Positions 48,248 to 57,020 of a stretch of 64,000 nucleotides of DNA are shown here, piece by piece. The stretch lies in contig FXAI01000001.1 in assembly GCA_900177435.1 (NCBI GenBank), positions 477,663 through 541,662 of the forward strand, written 5' to 3'. Each line of letters begins with the position of its first letter. Position 1 is the first letter of the stretch. The notes beneath the pieces are model-generated. The model saw nothing but the letters and a program-made list of their open reading frames with translations. It had not been told where the DNA came from and searched no databases. The stretch is from Alteromonadaceae bacterium Bs31. Its GTDB lineage: Bacteria > Pseudomonadota > Gammaproteobacteria > Pseudomonadales > Cellvibrionaceae. Both the position numbers and the translations under genes were made by a program.

Positions 48248-49150
48248 ATGGGGCAACTGGAAGAAATGCATGTTTTCGTGAGGGTTGTGGAGGCGGGTGG
48301 TTTGAGCAAAGCGGCGCAGCAACTGGGTGTCGCTAAATCTGCAATTAGTCGGCGCTTAAAAGAGCTGGAAGGTCGCCTCGGGGTGGAACTATTGCACCGT
48401 ACCACCCGCTCCTCCAGCCTGACTGAAGCCGGGCGGCAATACTACGAGGGCGCTCTAGCGGTGTTGGGAGATGTGGCGGAGCTAAATGCGCTCACCAGCG
48501 ATAGCAACTCCCAGTTGGAAGGTAAGCTGCATATTGCTGCTCCCTTGTCGTTTGGGCTAGCTCACTTGGCTCCGGCGGTGGAAGAGTTTGCAAAAGCTCA
48601 CAGTTTACTCTCTATGCAACTCAACTTTTCGGATGCGAGGATAGATGTGGTGGAGCAGGGGGTTGATCTTGCGCTTCGAATCGGCGAACTCCCGGACTCT
48701 AGCCTTCGTGCTCGAAAAATATCTCCGATACGTATGTGTCTTTGTGCCAGCCCGGATTACATCAGGCGAAGAGGCACTCCGAAAAGTCATGACGATCTAT
48801 TGAGTCACGATTTACTGCGGTATGACTCTCCAGGGGGAAGCCAGTGGCGCCTGCTTGATCAACAAGAGCTTAGCCACAAGCTTAGCTTCCAGCCAAAATT
48901 CAGTGCAAACAATGGTGATTTTTTACGTGATATGGCCATTGCGGGTATGGGGATTATTGCCACACCCACATTCATCGTCTGGCAGGCGCTAAGGGAAGGA
49001 AGCCTGGTGAAAATTATGGACAATTATTCATTACCATTAATACATGCTTACGCTCTGTATCCTGCAACTCGGTATTTATCTCAACGAGCACGACTATTTA
49101 TAGATTTTCTGGTGGAGCGCTTTGGCGATAAGCCCTACTGGGACGTTTAG
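48248..49150 (+). CDS. LysR family transcriptional regulator
   Basis: The ATG at 48248 gives 300 residues, the normal family size; a GTG at 48206 is an open alternative. The N-terminal winged helix (MHVFVRVVEAGGLSKAAQQLGVAKSAISRRLKELEGRLGVELLHRTTR) is a clear LysR DNA-binding domain and the rest is the substrate-binding domain. It is divergent from doxX-yqjG with about 140 bases between, where an imperfect inverted repeat (CAATT ... AATTG, 48184-48203) could be its operator. It probably regulates those genes in response to an electrophile or quinone (inference). Confidence 0.93.
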   Translation: MGQLEEMHVFVRVVEAGGLSKAAQQLGVAKSAISRRLKELEGRLGVELLHRTTRSSSLTEAGRQYYEGALAVLGDVAELNALTSDSNSQLEGKLHIAAPLSFGLAHLAPAVEEFAKAHSLLSMQLNFSDARIDVVEQGVDLALRIGELPDSSLRARKISPIRMCLCASPDYIRRRGTPKSHDDLLSHDLLRYDSPGGSQWRLLDQQELSHKLSFQPKFSANNGDFLRDMAIAGMGIIATPTFIVWQALREGSLVKIMDNYSLPLIHAYALYPATRYLSQRARLFIDFLVERFGDKPYWDV

Positions 49151-49165
49151 GTAATTGGCAAAAAA

Positions 49166-49191
49166 AAGCCACAGCTAAGCAGCTGTGGCTT
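49166..49191. terminator. Rho-independent terminator between LysR and hppA
   Basis: AAGCCACAGCT and AGCTGTGGCTT arms (11 bp, 4-nt loop), with an A-run on one side and T-rich sequence on the other. It serves both converging genes. Confidence 0.88.
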
Positions 49192-49211
49192 GTTCTTTTA
49201 TTGGTCTGCTC

Positions 49212-51296
49212 TTAGGCCAAGATGGCGAGCATTAAAATGGCAACAATATTGGTAATCTTGATCATAGGGTTAACTGCAGGGCCTGCAGTGTCCTTGTAGG
49301 GGTCGCCTACGGTATCACCGGTTATTGATGCTTTATGGGCCTCTGAGCCTTTACCACCTTGAGCGCCGTCTTCAATGGTTTTCTTGGTGTTGTCCCAGGC
49401 TCCGCCGCCGGAGGTCATTGAAATAGCCACAAAAAGCCCCGTTACAATGGTTCCCAGTAGCATTGCGCCCAGTGCTGAGAAGGCAGCTTCCTGGCCGGCT
49501 ACAAATGTCACTACCCAGTAGATGACGATAGGAGCCAGTACTGGAAGCAAGGAAGGAATGATCATTTCACGAATAGCGCTTTTGGTGAGCATATCTACAC
49601 AAGCGCCGTATTCCGGTTTTGCGGTGCCGTCCAGAATACCCGGAATTTCTTTGAACTGACGGCGTACCTCGGTGACCACTTTACCGCCTGCACGACCAAC
49701 AGCCTGCATGCCCATTGCGCCAAACAGATAAGGCAGTAAGCCGCCAATAAACAGGCCTACAACCACGTAGGGGTCGGAAAGCTTAAAGCTCACTACCAGG
49801 TCGGGGAAATAGTGAGATAAGTCTGCGGTATAAGCGGTAAATAATACCAGTGCGGCCAAGCCGGCAGATCCGATGGCATAACCTTTGGTAACGGCTTTGG
49901 TGGTGTTGCCCACGGCGTCGAGTGCATCGGTGGTTTTGCGCACCTCTTCAGGTAGCTCTGCCATTTCTGCAATGCCGCCGGCGTTATCGGTAACGGGGCC
50001 AAAGGCGTCAAGGGCAACTACAATTCCCGCCAATGCCAGCATGGTGGTGGCAGCGACTGAAATGCCATACAGGCCTGCAAATATATAGGAAGCAACAATA
50101 CCCGCGCAGATCACTAATACTGGTAGGGCTGTGGATTCCATGGAAATAGCGAGGCCTTGAATGATATTGGTTGCGTGGCCGGTAGACGAGGCTTCAGCGA
50201 TCATTTTTACTGGGCGGTGATTGGTACCCGTGTAGTATTCCGTAATCCATACAATTAAGCCCGTTACCAGCAGGCCGGTAATTGCACAATAAATAAGCGA
50301 CATACCCGTAAGACCATCGGCGATAACTGTATCAAAGCCAAACTGCCAGTAGGTAACACCAATGATCAGGAACCCGGAGATTACCGCACTGCCGATAAAG
50401 CCCTTATACAGCGCATTCATAATGTTCATGGATTTGCCCAGGCGAACAAACAGGGTTGAAACAACTGATGCAAAAATACACACCGCGCCGACCAGTAATG
50501 GGTACATCATTAAATCTTCACGCGCCTGACCAGAGAAGAACAATGCTCCCAACAGCATTGTTGCAACAATGGTAACAACATAGGTTTCAAAAAGGTCTGC
50601 TGCCATACCTGCGCAATCGCCAACGTTATCACCTACATTGTCTGCGATAACAGCGGGGTTGCGGGGGTCATCTTCTGGAATGCCGGCTTCGATTTTGCCG
50701 GAAAGGTCTGCACCTACGTCTGCACCCTTGGTGAATATACCTCCACCCAGTCGTGCGAAAATGGAAATTAAGGATGCGCCGAAGCCCAAGGCTACCAAAG
50801 CTTCGAGAATATGGCGTGCACCCTCGGCGGTGGACACGTCGTACTGATTTTGCAGTATAAGGTAGTAAACAGTAACGCCTAGCAGAGCAAGGCCAACTAC
50901 CAGCATGCCGGTAATTGAGCCAGACTTAAAGGCGATGGCCAGCGCGGGTTTTAGCCCTGCGGAGCGAGCGGCTTCTGCGGTGCGTACATTGGCGCGAACA
51001 GAGATCAGCATGCCGATGTAGCCTGCGGCACCAGAAAGAATAGCCCCAATAAAATAACCAATGGCTGCCCAAATATTAAGCAGAAAGCCCAGCAGTATAC
51101 CTACAACGGCACCTACAATAGCGATAGTGGTGTATTGACGATTAAGGTATGCTTTCGCACCTTCTTGAATCGCATTGGCGATCTCTGCCATGCGTTCGTT
51201 GCCGCTGGGTGCTTTTAGAACTGAGTTAGTAGCTATTAAACCGTATGCCAGAGAGACAGCGACGGCAACAAAGATTAGAACGTAAGCGAGAGACAT
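49212..51296 (-). CDS. hppA: Membrane-bound proton-translocating pyrophosphatase HppA
   Basis: HppA couples hydrolysis of pyrophosphate to proton export across the inner membrane. The 694-residue protein has about 16 membrane helices and the signature cytosolic loops [59 protein letters not shown] and [19 protein letters not shown]. The stretch [17 protein letters not shown] carries Lys at the position that marks the K+-independent subfamily (Ala in the K+-dependent one). A strong AGGAGG precedes the ATG. It is a single-gene unit. Confidence 0.96.
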   Translation of the reverse strand: MSLAYVLIFVAVAVSLAYGLIATNSVLKAPSGNERMAEIANAIQEGAKAYLNRQYTTIAIVGAVVGILLGFLLNIWAAIGYFIGAILSGAAGYIGMLISVRANVRTAEAARSAGLKPALAIAFKSGSITGMLVVGLALLGVTVYYLILQNQYDVSTAEGARHILEALVALGFGASLISIFARLGGGIFTKGADVGADLSGKIEAGIPEDDPRNPAVIADNVGDNVGDCAGMAADLFETYVVTIVATMLLGALFFSGQAREDLMMYPLLVGAVCIFASVVSTLFVRLGKSMNIMNALYKGFIGSAVISGFLIIGVTYWQFGFDTVIADGLTGMSLIYCAITGLLVTGLIVWITEYYTGTNHRPVKMIAEASSTGHATNIIQGLAISMESTALPVLVICAGIVASYIFAGLYGISVAATTMLALAGIVVALDAFGPVTDNAGGIAEMAELPEEVRKTTDALDAVGNTTKAVTKGYAIGSAGLAALVLFTAYTADLSHYFPDLVVSFKLSDPYVVVGLFIGGLLPYLFGAMGMQAVGRAGGKVVTEVRRQFKEIPGILDGTAKPEYGACVDMLTKSAIREMIIPSLLPVLAPIVIYWVVTFVAGQEAAFSALGAMLLGTIVTGLFVAISMTSGGGAWDNTKKTIEDGAQGGKGSEAHKASITGDTVGDPYKDTAGPAVNPMIKITNIVAILMLAILA

Positions 51297-51569
51297 AGAG
51301 GTATCCTCCTTTTATTATAAGAGAGGAAAAAATGTCCGTTTCCAAAGCTTGCGCTTGTGCGAGGAAAACCTCTACCTCGTAGGAAATAAACACTATTTCC
51401 CCGACCGAATGTCAGTTTATCATTGTAAATATTTTTAATACTTCGGTTAAATCAAGTCACTAAGCATTCAAAAACTTACTGGCTTGACAATAAATTTCAT
51501 TTTAGTTAGACAAACAGTCTTTGTATACAAGAATTTCACGTGGATTTATCAGGGACTTAGAGAAATACT

Positions 51570-51653
51570 ATGGCAGATAGCACAAATTTTCAGCTTATTG
51601 ATCAAGTCGTGCTTACAGTATTAAGTTTAAGAAAAACAACAACTGACCCTTAA
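51570..51653 (+). CDS. Possible 27-residue peptide upstream of an ATP-grasp gene
   Basis: An ATG with GAGA about seven bases upstream opens a 27-codon frame (starting MADSTNFQLIDQVVL and ending RKTTTDP) that stops 12 bases before the GTG of the ATP-grasp gene. Such a small gene beside an ATP-grasp enzyme resembles substrate/ligase pairs in peptide natural-product loci. A TTGACA lies 86 bases upstream but lacks a good -10. No sequence family supports it, so it may be chance. Confidence 0.35.
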   Translation: MADSTNFQLIDQVVLTVLSLRKTTTDP

Positions 51654-51665
51654 CAGCCGTATACC

Positions 51666-52718
51666 GTGACAAACAGACTTTGTATTCTCAGCAGAAAAAA
51701 TGCCAGTGGGCATGACAGGCATGGTAATTATCAGCTAGAGAAACCGCGCCCTCATGAACTCGACGCATTGCTGGAAAGTAATCTTACCCTCGCTGGGCTC
51801 GCAAATTGTAATGCAACCTTAATTCGCGCAAACCCGGAGAGAACCAGTTGGTTGCAGCTATCCCGCTTACGTCGCAAGCAGTCCCGGGCCGCTGTTGGAG
51901 CAGTGCAGCTCAACCCTATTTCCAGCTTTGAGAATTACGCGAGTAAATTAACCACTTTTTCTCTATGGAGGAACAGTGGGCTGCAAACACCCGATTATAT
52001 GGCTCTGCCTCTTTGGGCCAGCTTTAAAAGCTATGCTGCGAACTTAAAGGCATTGGCTGAAAACGGTTGTTACTTGCGGACCAGTAATGAAGATTCTGGC
52101 AAAGGTTTATATCATTTGGCGCACTACAGTGAAGGTGCTGCAAAACGTTTGCTAAGAAGGTTACGGTTTCGCACGCTGGTTAATAAGGTTGGAATGGAAA
52201 GTCTGTTAGCGGTAAAACCTGTTGAGAACAGAATAGGTGACCTGGGTTACATTTATCGTGTTCATTTAGTGGGGAATACCATTGTAGGCGGTTACGCAAT
52301 CTGCGCAGACACGCCTGTTATACATGTTCGTGACTTGCGCCCAGAAAATATGAACCCGTTTTTACAGGCAAATCAATCACTATTGCATAAACTGCAGCAG
52401 CCTGGGTTCTCTGAGCAATTAGTGCGGGCACTTTCATCGCTCAATATTCATATTGCCGCTATCGAATTTTTTTTAGTGGATAATCAGCCTGTATTTCTAG
52501 AAGTCAATCCTGTTTGGGGGGGGCTGCATCGCTTTGGCGATGCAGGTTTTCAAGCATTGCTGGAACAGCGTGAGCTGCCCAAAAATATACAGCTTTGGCT
52601 TAATCCTGCTGAGTTCTATCGCGGCTACTGGCTTGCAGTTAACGAGCTCATTTCTGCCAGGGGTGAATACTCTGGTGCTGCCCAGCTTGTGAGCAGCCTT
52701 CAAACTACAGAGAAGTAA
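51666..52718 (+). CDS. ATP-grasp superfamily protein of unknown substrate
   Basis: The 350-residue protein starts at a GTG. It shows the ATP-grasp layout: an N-terminal preface, the glycine-rich SGKGLYHL stretch after YLRTSNED, and the final metal/ATP motif IEFFLVDNQPVFLEVNPVWGG with the Glu and Asn expected for Mg binding. Arg/Lys-rich segments lie in the middle (RLLRRLRFRTLVNK). ATP-grasp enzymes join a carboxylate to an amine or thiol through an acyl-phosphate; here the substrate is not readable. It is preceded by a possible 27-residue peptide gene and converges with the PHK-like gene (14-bp overlap). Confidence 0.75.
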   Translation: MTNRLCILSRKNASGHDRHGNYQLEKPRPHELDALLESNLTLAGLANCNATLIRANPERTSWLQLSRLRRKQSRAAVGAVQLNPISSFENYASKLTTFSLWRNSGLQTPDYMALPLWASFKSYAANLKALAENGCYLRTSNEDSGKGLYHLAHYSEGAAKRLLRRLRFRTLVNKVGMESLLAVKPVENRIGDLGYIYRVHLVGNTIVGGYAICADTPVIHVRDLRPENMNPFLQANQSLLHKLQQPGFSEQLVRALSSLNIHIAAIEFFLVDNQPVFLEVNPVWGGLHRFGDAGFQALLEQRELPKNIQLWLNPAEFYRGYWLAVNELISARGEYSGAAQLVSSLQTTEK

Positions 52719-55700
52719 ATACCGCGTCAAAGTAACTGGCCAGCTTGGTGGGGGGCTCTTCCAAAAACAGGTCGATGTTTCTGGTGGAAGGCAGAGACTG
52801 GTGTTCTTCATGGCAATAAAGCTGAGCGGCTTTTTCCAGGATAAGCTCCAAATTTATAGCCTGGTTAATTTTTTTCTCAGGGTTTTGTTGGTGAAAATGG
52901 GTCATTGCACGCAGTGTTTCTGCAATGGCGCTTTTAAAATAGGGTGGATGCAGCTGTGCCAGTGCTGTATCTATCAAACGGGCAAAAATCTCTTCGCCTG
53001 GGGTCATGGATTTTCTGACAAGCCCGCAATTAATCACACAATTGGGGTTTTCGCTATCGCCAAAAATAAGCTGAGGAGTAAGACTGAGGCTATTCCAAAT
53101 CGCTTCCAGAAATTCTCTGTCCAGCCGCAGGATCATGCCGCGTTCATAGTGCCAGTCGAACCAGTCCATATCAACGGCTTGATGGGCGCTGGTTTGAAGT
53201 TTTGCCGTGCTTGTGCTTTGTACGTCTGATGAGAACTGCGTATAGAGAGATTCAAATATATCAATCAGTTTTTCTAAAATGTCATTGGGACTTAAAGCAC
53301 CCACTTTTAAGAAAAAGGCTTTGCGTGTTTCTTCTTTCTCTCGTTTTGCACATAGCCCCAGCAGATTATGTAAATGAATTGATCGCAGGCCTTCGAATAG
53401 TTGGGGGCGGGTGCGCTGGAAAACACCGATTAATTCTAGCAGCTCTTGTAACAGGCAATGCTCGACAGGGTGTGTACTAGAGTCGCGAAGTACTTCCACA
53501 ATCTCCTTATTACTTAGCGATGGATTTAAACCGAATTCGCCGCTACTTTTTTTGCCGACAATTACCGAAAAATGTCTCGCTGAGAGTACCGAGAGATAAT
53601 CGGATAAGTCTGATTTGGCGTGCCCTTGTAGTACAAAGGTCATACGAGCGACCAGCCATTCCTGTTTCTCCAGCGCTTGTTGGTAGATGTGTTGCAATAA
53701 ATGCTTGTAGCTAATTTTATCGTCGCTCATGCTTGCCGGGGTGGATAGATCTTTTCCTGAAAAAAAGTCATCGAGCAGCTGGATTTTTTCATGCTGGCTG
53801 GTATTCAGTTTTTCAAGTAATACTTTGCTCTCACTATTCCAGTCATGTTCGTGTTCTACTTCCGCGAATCTCTCCACGATGGGTGACATGCAAAGGCCGG
53901 GAATGTATAGCTTGTTCTCTTTGGATGCGCGAAACGCCAGGTTTGCTGAGGCATAGCCTATATTCTCGTGTGAAATACGCAGTTGGTAGTTACGCAAACA
54001 GGAATACAGGTGGTGTGCATTTGCAGAACGACACAGTTTCTCTTGAACCATGAAGGTGAAAACGGCCACTTCTGAATTTAGCCAGTGATGGCGGATGTGT
54101 GAAATCTCTTTACTGAGCATTCGTGTAATTAGCTCGGCGTCGTATTGGCTATAGTCATAGTCATGATCACCCTGAACCCAGGATAAACATAAGCAACTTT
54201 GGCCATTAATGTTGTAACTTTGAGAGGTTGCCAGGCTCAGCAGCCGGCGTTTTGGTCTGCCGCTGAGCTTGAGTTTGTCATTTGCTCCCACCTGGCTGTA
54301 GGCTTCTACCAGGTGTGGGGCTGAAATAACATTTAAAGGTTCAATGTCTTCCAGGGACTCTGCTATTACTCCGTTCTCTGCCAGCGTTTTCTTAACCTCT
54401 TTGTTTTCCGCGAGTACCACAAGGGCTACTTGCGCGTGGTTAAGTTGGGTGGTATTGCGCCGCAATTTTCGCGGGTCCAGTGCATCGGACTCTATATAGC
54501 CTTCATCAATGAGTAAGGCGGTATAAAAAAGGCTTTGCGCCCAGACAAGCGGTAGGTTGTCATTAGCAATACGGTTTTGTGTGTTTGGGTTCCGCTTCTC
54601 TTCAGTAATGTTTTCTTCAGGTACGTAGTACAGTTCGGGAATAAGTTTAAGGCCGTCTTTTTCGATCATTAGCCCTTCAATTTTCTGGCGATAATATTTT
54701 GCCGTTTCCATGTTGCCGGCAAAGAGTGCGTTCAAATAGAGGTAGCAGTAGAACAGCGGCCACTCGGACTCTATATGTTCAAAATTGGCAAGCTCCGAAT
54801 GCTCGTAATACAAGCGAGAAGGGTCTTCAATACAGGTTTGGTGGCCATCCCATAGAAAGCGTTTAAGTCCGTACTTGCCGCCTAATTTTTTTAAAATGGC
54901 ATCGCGTGTTTTACCCGCTAATTTTGCATCACCAACGGCGAAAGCGGGGAAGCCGATAATGCTTAATAGCGCACTATCGACTTCTTTGGATAAGGACTCC
55001 CTAGGGAGTAGCGCCGCGAGATTCGTTCTGGCCAGAGACAATGCATCCGCTACGGAATGCACTACAGCGCGGGGAGAGCCATGTGGGCCAAAGAGGTTTA
55101 ATTTATCTAAGGCTTGTAGCGCGGCCTTTGCCATTCCAAGGGAGCTGGCATTAATTTCTGCATTGCCGTTATTGATTTTATTGCCTCGCTCCCATATCCC
55201 GTAGTCCGGGGTACGATAAGCACTTGCTATGTAGTAAATCAGGTTCTGCACAAAATCCACTTCATCATAGGTGCGAACGATACGCAGACCGGAGTCGCTC
55301 ATTTGGGCAAGCATGAGAAGAAATAGTGAAGTGGCGTCTATTTGCAGGTGTCCCCACGCGTCATCGGCAACTACGGGCAGGCCGGTGTTAGTGCTGTATT
55401 TCGCGTGAAGGGCATCCAGTGGATTTAAAGTCTGCTTAAAGCTTTCTACTTTATCCGCTTGGCGCATCATGGATTGCAGTAAGCCGCGCATTAGTTTTAT
55501 AACGCTTTGCTCTAGTTCGTCACTGCGCTGCATATCACCTTGCTTTTTAAACGCCAGCGATAGAGCCCAGGGTGCAACTATGGAATAAACGTTGTCTCTT
55601 ACCCAAGCATCGGTGTAATCGCCGTGAGCATTTACTGAGGTACTGGCGGGCAATAGACCAGTAACCGGGTTTTGTTTCGACAAGATTACTTTTTGTACTT

Positions 55701-55746
55701 CTTCGTACAGCACATTGAGGTTATGTTTTGCTTCATTCAGATTCAT
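52705..55746 (-). CDS. Phosphorylase-kinase alpha/beta-like protein (GH15-related)
   Basis: The 1013-residue cytosolic protein resembles the regulatory alpha/beta subunits of eukaryotic phosphorylase kinase over most of its length. The first ~400 residues are a glycoside-hydrolase-15-like (alpha/alpha) barrel: GDYTDAWVRDNVYSIVAPWAL, WGHLQIDATSLFLLMLAQM, DYGIWERGNKINNG, IEDPSRLYYEHSELANFEHIESEWPLFYCYLYLNALF. Later parts include IANDNLPLVWAQSLFYTALL and a helix-rich C-terminal half. Bacterial homologues are of unknown role; glycogen or starch control is a guess, as no glycogen genes are near. It ends 14 bases inside the convergent ATP-grasp gene. Confidence 0.88.
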   Translation of the reverse strand: MNLNEAKHNLNVLYEEVQKVILSKQNPVTGLLPASTSVNAHGDYTDAWVRDNVYSIVAPWALSLAFKKQGDMQRSDELEQSVIKLMRGLLQSMMRQADKVESFKQTLNPLDALHAKYSTNTGLPVVADDAWGHLQIDATSLFLLMLAQMSDSGLRIVRTYDEVDFVQNLIYYIASAYRTPDYGIWERGNKINNGNAEINASSLGMAKAALQALDKLNLFGPHGSPRAVVHSVADALSLARTNLAALLPRESLSKEVDSALLSIIGFPAFAVGDAKLAGKTRDAILKKLGGKYGLKRFLWDGHQTCIEDPSRLYYEHSELANFEHIESEWPLFYCYLYLNALFAGNMETAKYYRQKIEGLMIEKDGLKLIPELYYVPEENITEEKRNPNTQNRIANDNLPLVWAQSLFYTALLIDEGYIESDALDPRKLRRNTTQLNHAQVALVVLAENKEVKKTLAENGVIAESLEDIEPLNVISAPHLVEAYSQVGANDKLKLSGRPKRRLLSLATSQSYNINGQSCLCLSWVQGDHDYDYSQYDAELITRMLSKEISHIRHHWLNSEVAVFTFMVQEKLCRSANAHHLYSCLRNYQLRISHENIGYASANLAFRASKENKLYIPGLCMSPIVERFAEVEHEHDWNSESKVLLEKLNTSQHEKIQLLDDFFSGKDLSTPASMSDDKISYKHLLQHIYQQALEKQEWLVARMTFVLQGHAKSDLSDYLSVLSARHFSVIVGKKSSGEFGLNPSLSNKEIVEVLRDSSTHPVEHCLLQELLELIGVFQRTRPQLFEGLRSIHLHNLLGLCAKREKEETRKAFFLKVGALSPNDILEKLIDIFESLYTQFSSDVQSTSTAKLQTSAHQAVDMDWFDWHYERGMILRLDREFLEAIWNSLSLTPQLIFGDSENPNCVINCGLVRKSMTPGEEIFARLIDTALAQLHPPYFKSAIAETLRAMTHFHQQNPEKKINQAINLELILEKAAQLYCHEEHQSLPSTRNIDLFLEEPPTKLASYFDAVFTSL

Positions 55747-56111
55747 ACGTTTGCTTGCCCACGAGAGTTATTCCTGTCGATAGATAATCAACTAGCATGA
55801 ATCATGCCTGCTGATACAAGGCTAATCAATTTGTTTGTTAGTGTAAAATTCGTGTAAAAATAGGAAAAGAATAGGGATGAACGGCAGCTCTAATTGGCAT
55901 TCATTGATTGCTGTATCGCCTTACTAATGCTAAGAATAAACTAGCTGGCGGCTTAATCAAGCCCTTGGCCACAGTTCTGTATCAGGCTATTGTATCTGTT
56001 AAAGCCGGTGTGAAAAAAGTAAAAGGCAATAATGATAATTATCGCCCACGGTTCGCCTCTAGCGGGCCAGGGTACCTGTGAACATCGCCGTACAAGGGGA
56101 ACGCACCACAA
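55747..56111. other. Divergent intergenic region with a possible Fur box
   Basis: These 365 bases hold no gene. At 56028-56046 two hexamers AATAAT-GATAAT and further partial matches give about 14 of 19 bases of the Fur consensus, 66-84 bases upstream of the binding-protein start. Confidence 0.35.
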
Positions 56112-57005
56112 ATGACTCAAGTTCGTTTGGCCACTATGGTTTTAGCGCTATTCTGCACTATTGGGCTAAATCTCGAGGCGCTCGCCTTTGAAGTCGTCAA
56201 GGCGCCAGCTATTACCGACGCAAACGATAGTGGCGAACAGCTCAACTATGACATATTGCAAGCGGTGCTTGAGGCCACTGTGGACGAGTTTGGGCCCTTC
56301 TCTCTGGAAAGGGCCCAGCGGGGAATGGTGAGTAGACGATTGCTGCTGGCGTTGATCAAGGGAGAAAGCCTTACCGTTGCAGTGTCTACCTATAAGGCAA
56401 GCTGGGCCGGGAAGACCCTTGTTGTTCCATTCCCGGTGAACAAAGGCTTGTCCAGTTATCGGATGTTTTTTGCGCGGAAGGATTCCTTGGCTTCTCTTGC
56501 CAAAGTAGAGTCCGTAGCCCAGCTGAAGGCTTTTCGTTTTGGGCAGGGGCGAGGTTGGTCTACAGCGAAGACACTGGAAGACAACGGTTTTACCGTGGTC
56601 TACTCTGATTCATACTTGGCTTTTTCAAAAATGCTTTCCGCTAATCGCTTTGACCTGTTTATGCGCGACCCGCAAGAAATTGTATGGGAGAGAGAAAATG
56701 TTGAGCGGGACAAAGGTTTAACTGTTGTTGATTCCATTGCAATTTACACCTATTTGCCTACCTACTTTAATGTTTCCAAAACACGACCTGAACTGGCACT
56801 TCGCTTAGAAAAAGGGCTCAAAAAACTTGATGCTGCCGGTGAAATTGACCGCTTATTGGTAAAACATTTTCAGGAAGCCATAGATCTCATTAATAATTCT
56901 TCACGGCGAGTTTTTTATCTGGAAAACACCAATCTCCCACCGGAGGTCATCGAGCGAGATAAAAAATATTTGTACAACACACCCGCATTGATAAAGCCTG
57001 AGTAA
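56112..57005 (+). CDS. Periplasmic substrate-binding-like protein
   Basis: The 297-residue product has a signal peptide (ATMVLALFCTIGLNLEALA) and the two-lobed solute-binding architecture of the SBP_bac_3 kind: an N-terminal VVKAPAITDAND strand, YDILQAVLEATVDEF, then SVAQLKAFRFGQGRGWSTAKTLEDNGF and FDLFMRDPQEIVWE in the second lobe. No permease or ATPase genes are near, so it may be an orphan binding or sensing protein. A possible Fur box lies upstream. The downstream cti gene converges, with 15 bases between. Confidence 0.75.
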   Translation: MTQVRLATMVLALFCTIGLNLEALAFEVVKAPAITDANDSGEQLNYDILQAVLEATVDEFGPFSLERAQRGMVSRRLLLALIKGESLTVAVSTYKASWAGKTLVVPFPVNKGLSSYRMFFARKDSLASLAKVESVAQLKAFRFGQGRGWSTAKTLEDNGFTVVYSDSYLAFSKMLSANRFDLFMRDPQEIVWERENVERDKGLTVVDSIAIYTYLPTYFNVSKTRPELALRLEKGLKKLDAAGEIDRLLVKHFQEAIDLINNSSRRVFYLENTNLPPEVIERDKKYLYNTPALIKPE

Positions 57006-57020
57006 GTAAGTTTTTCAAGC

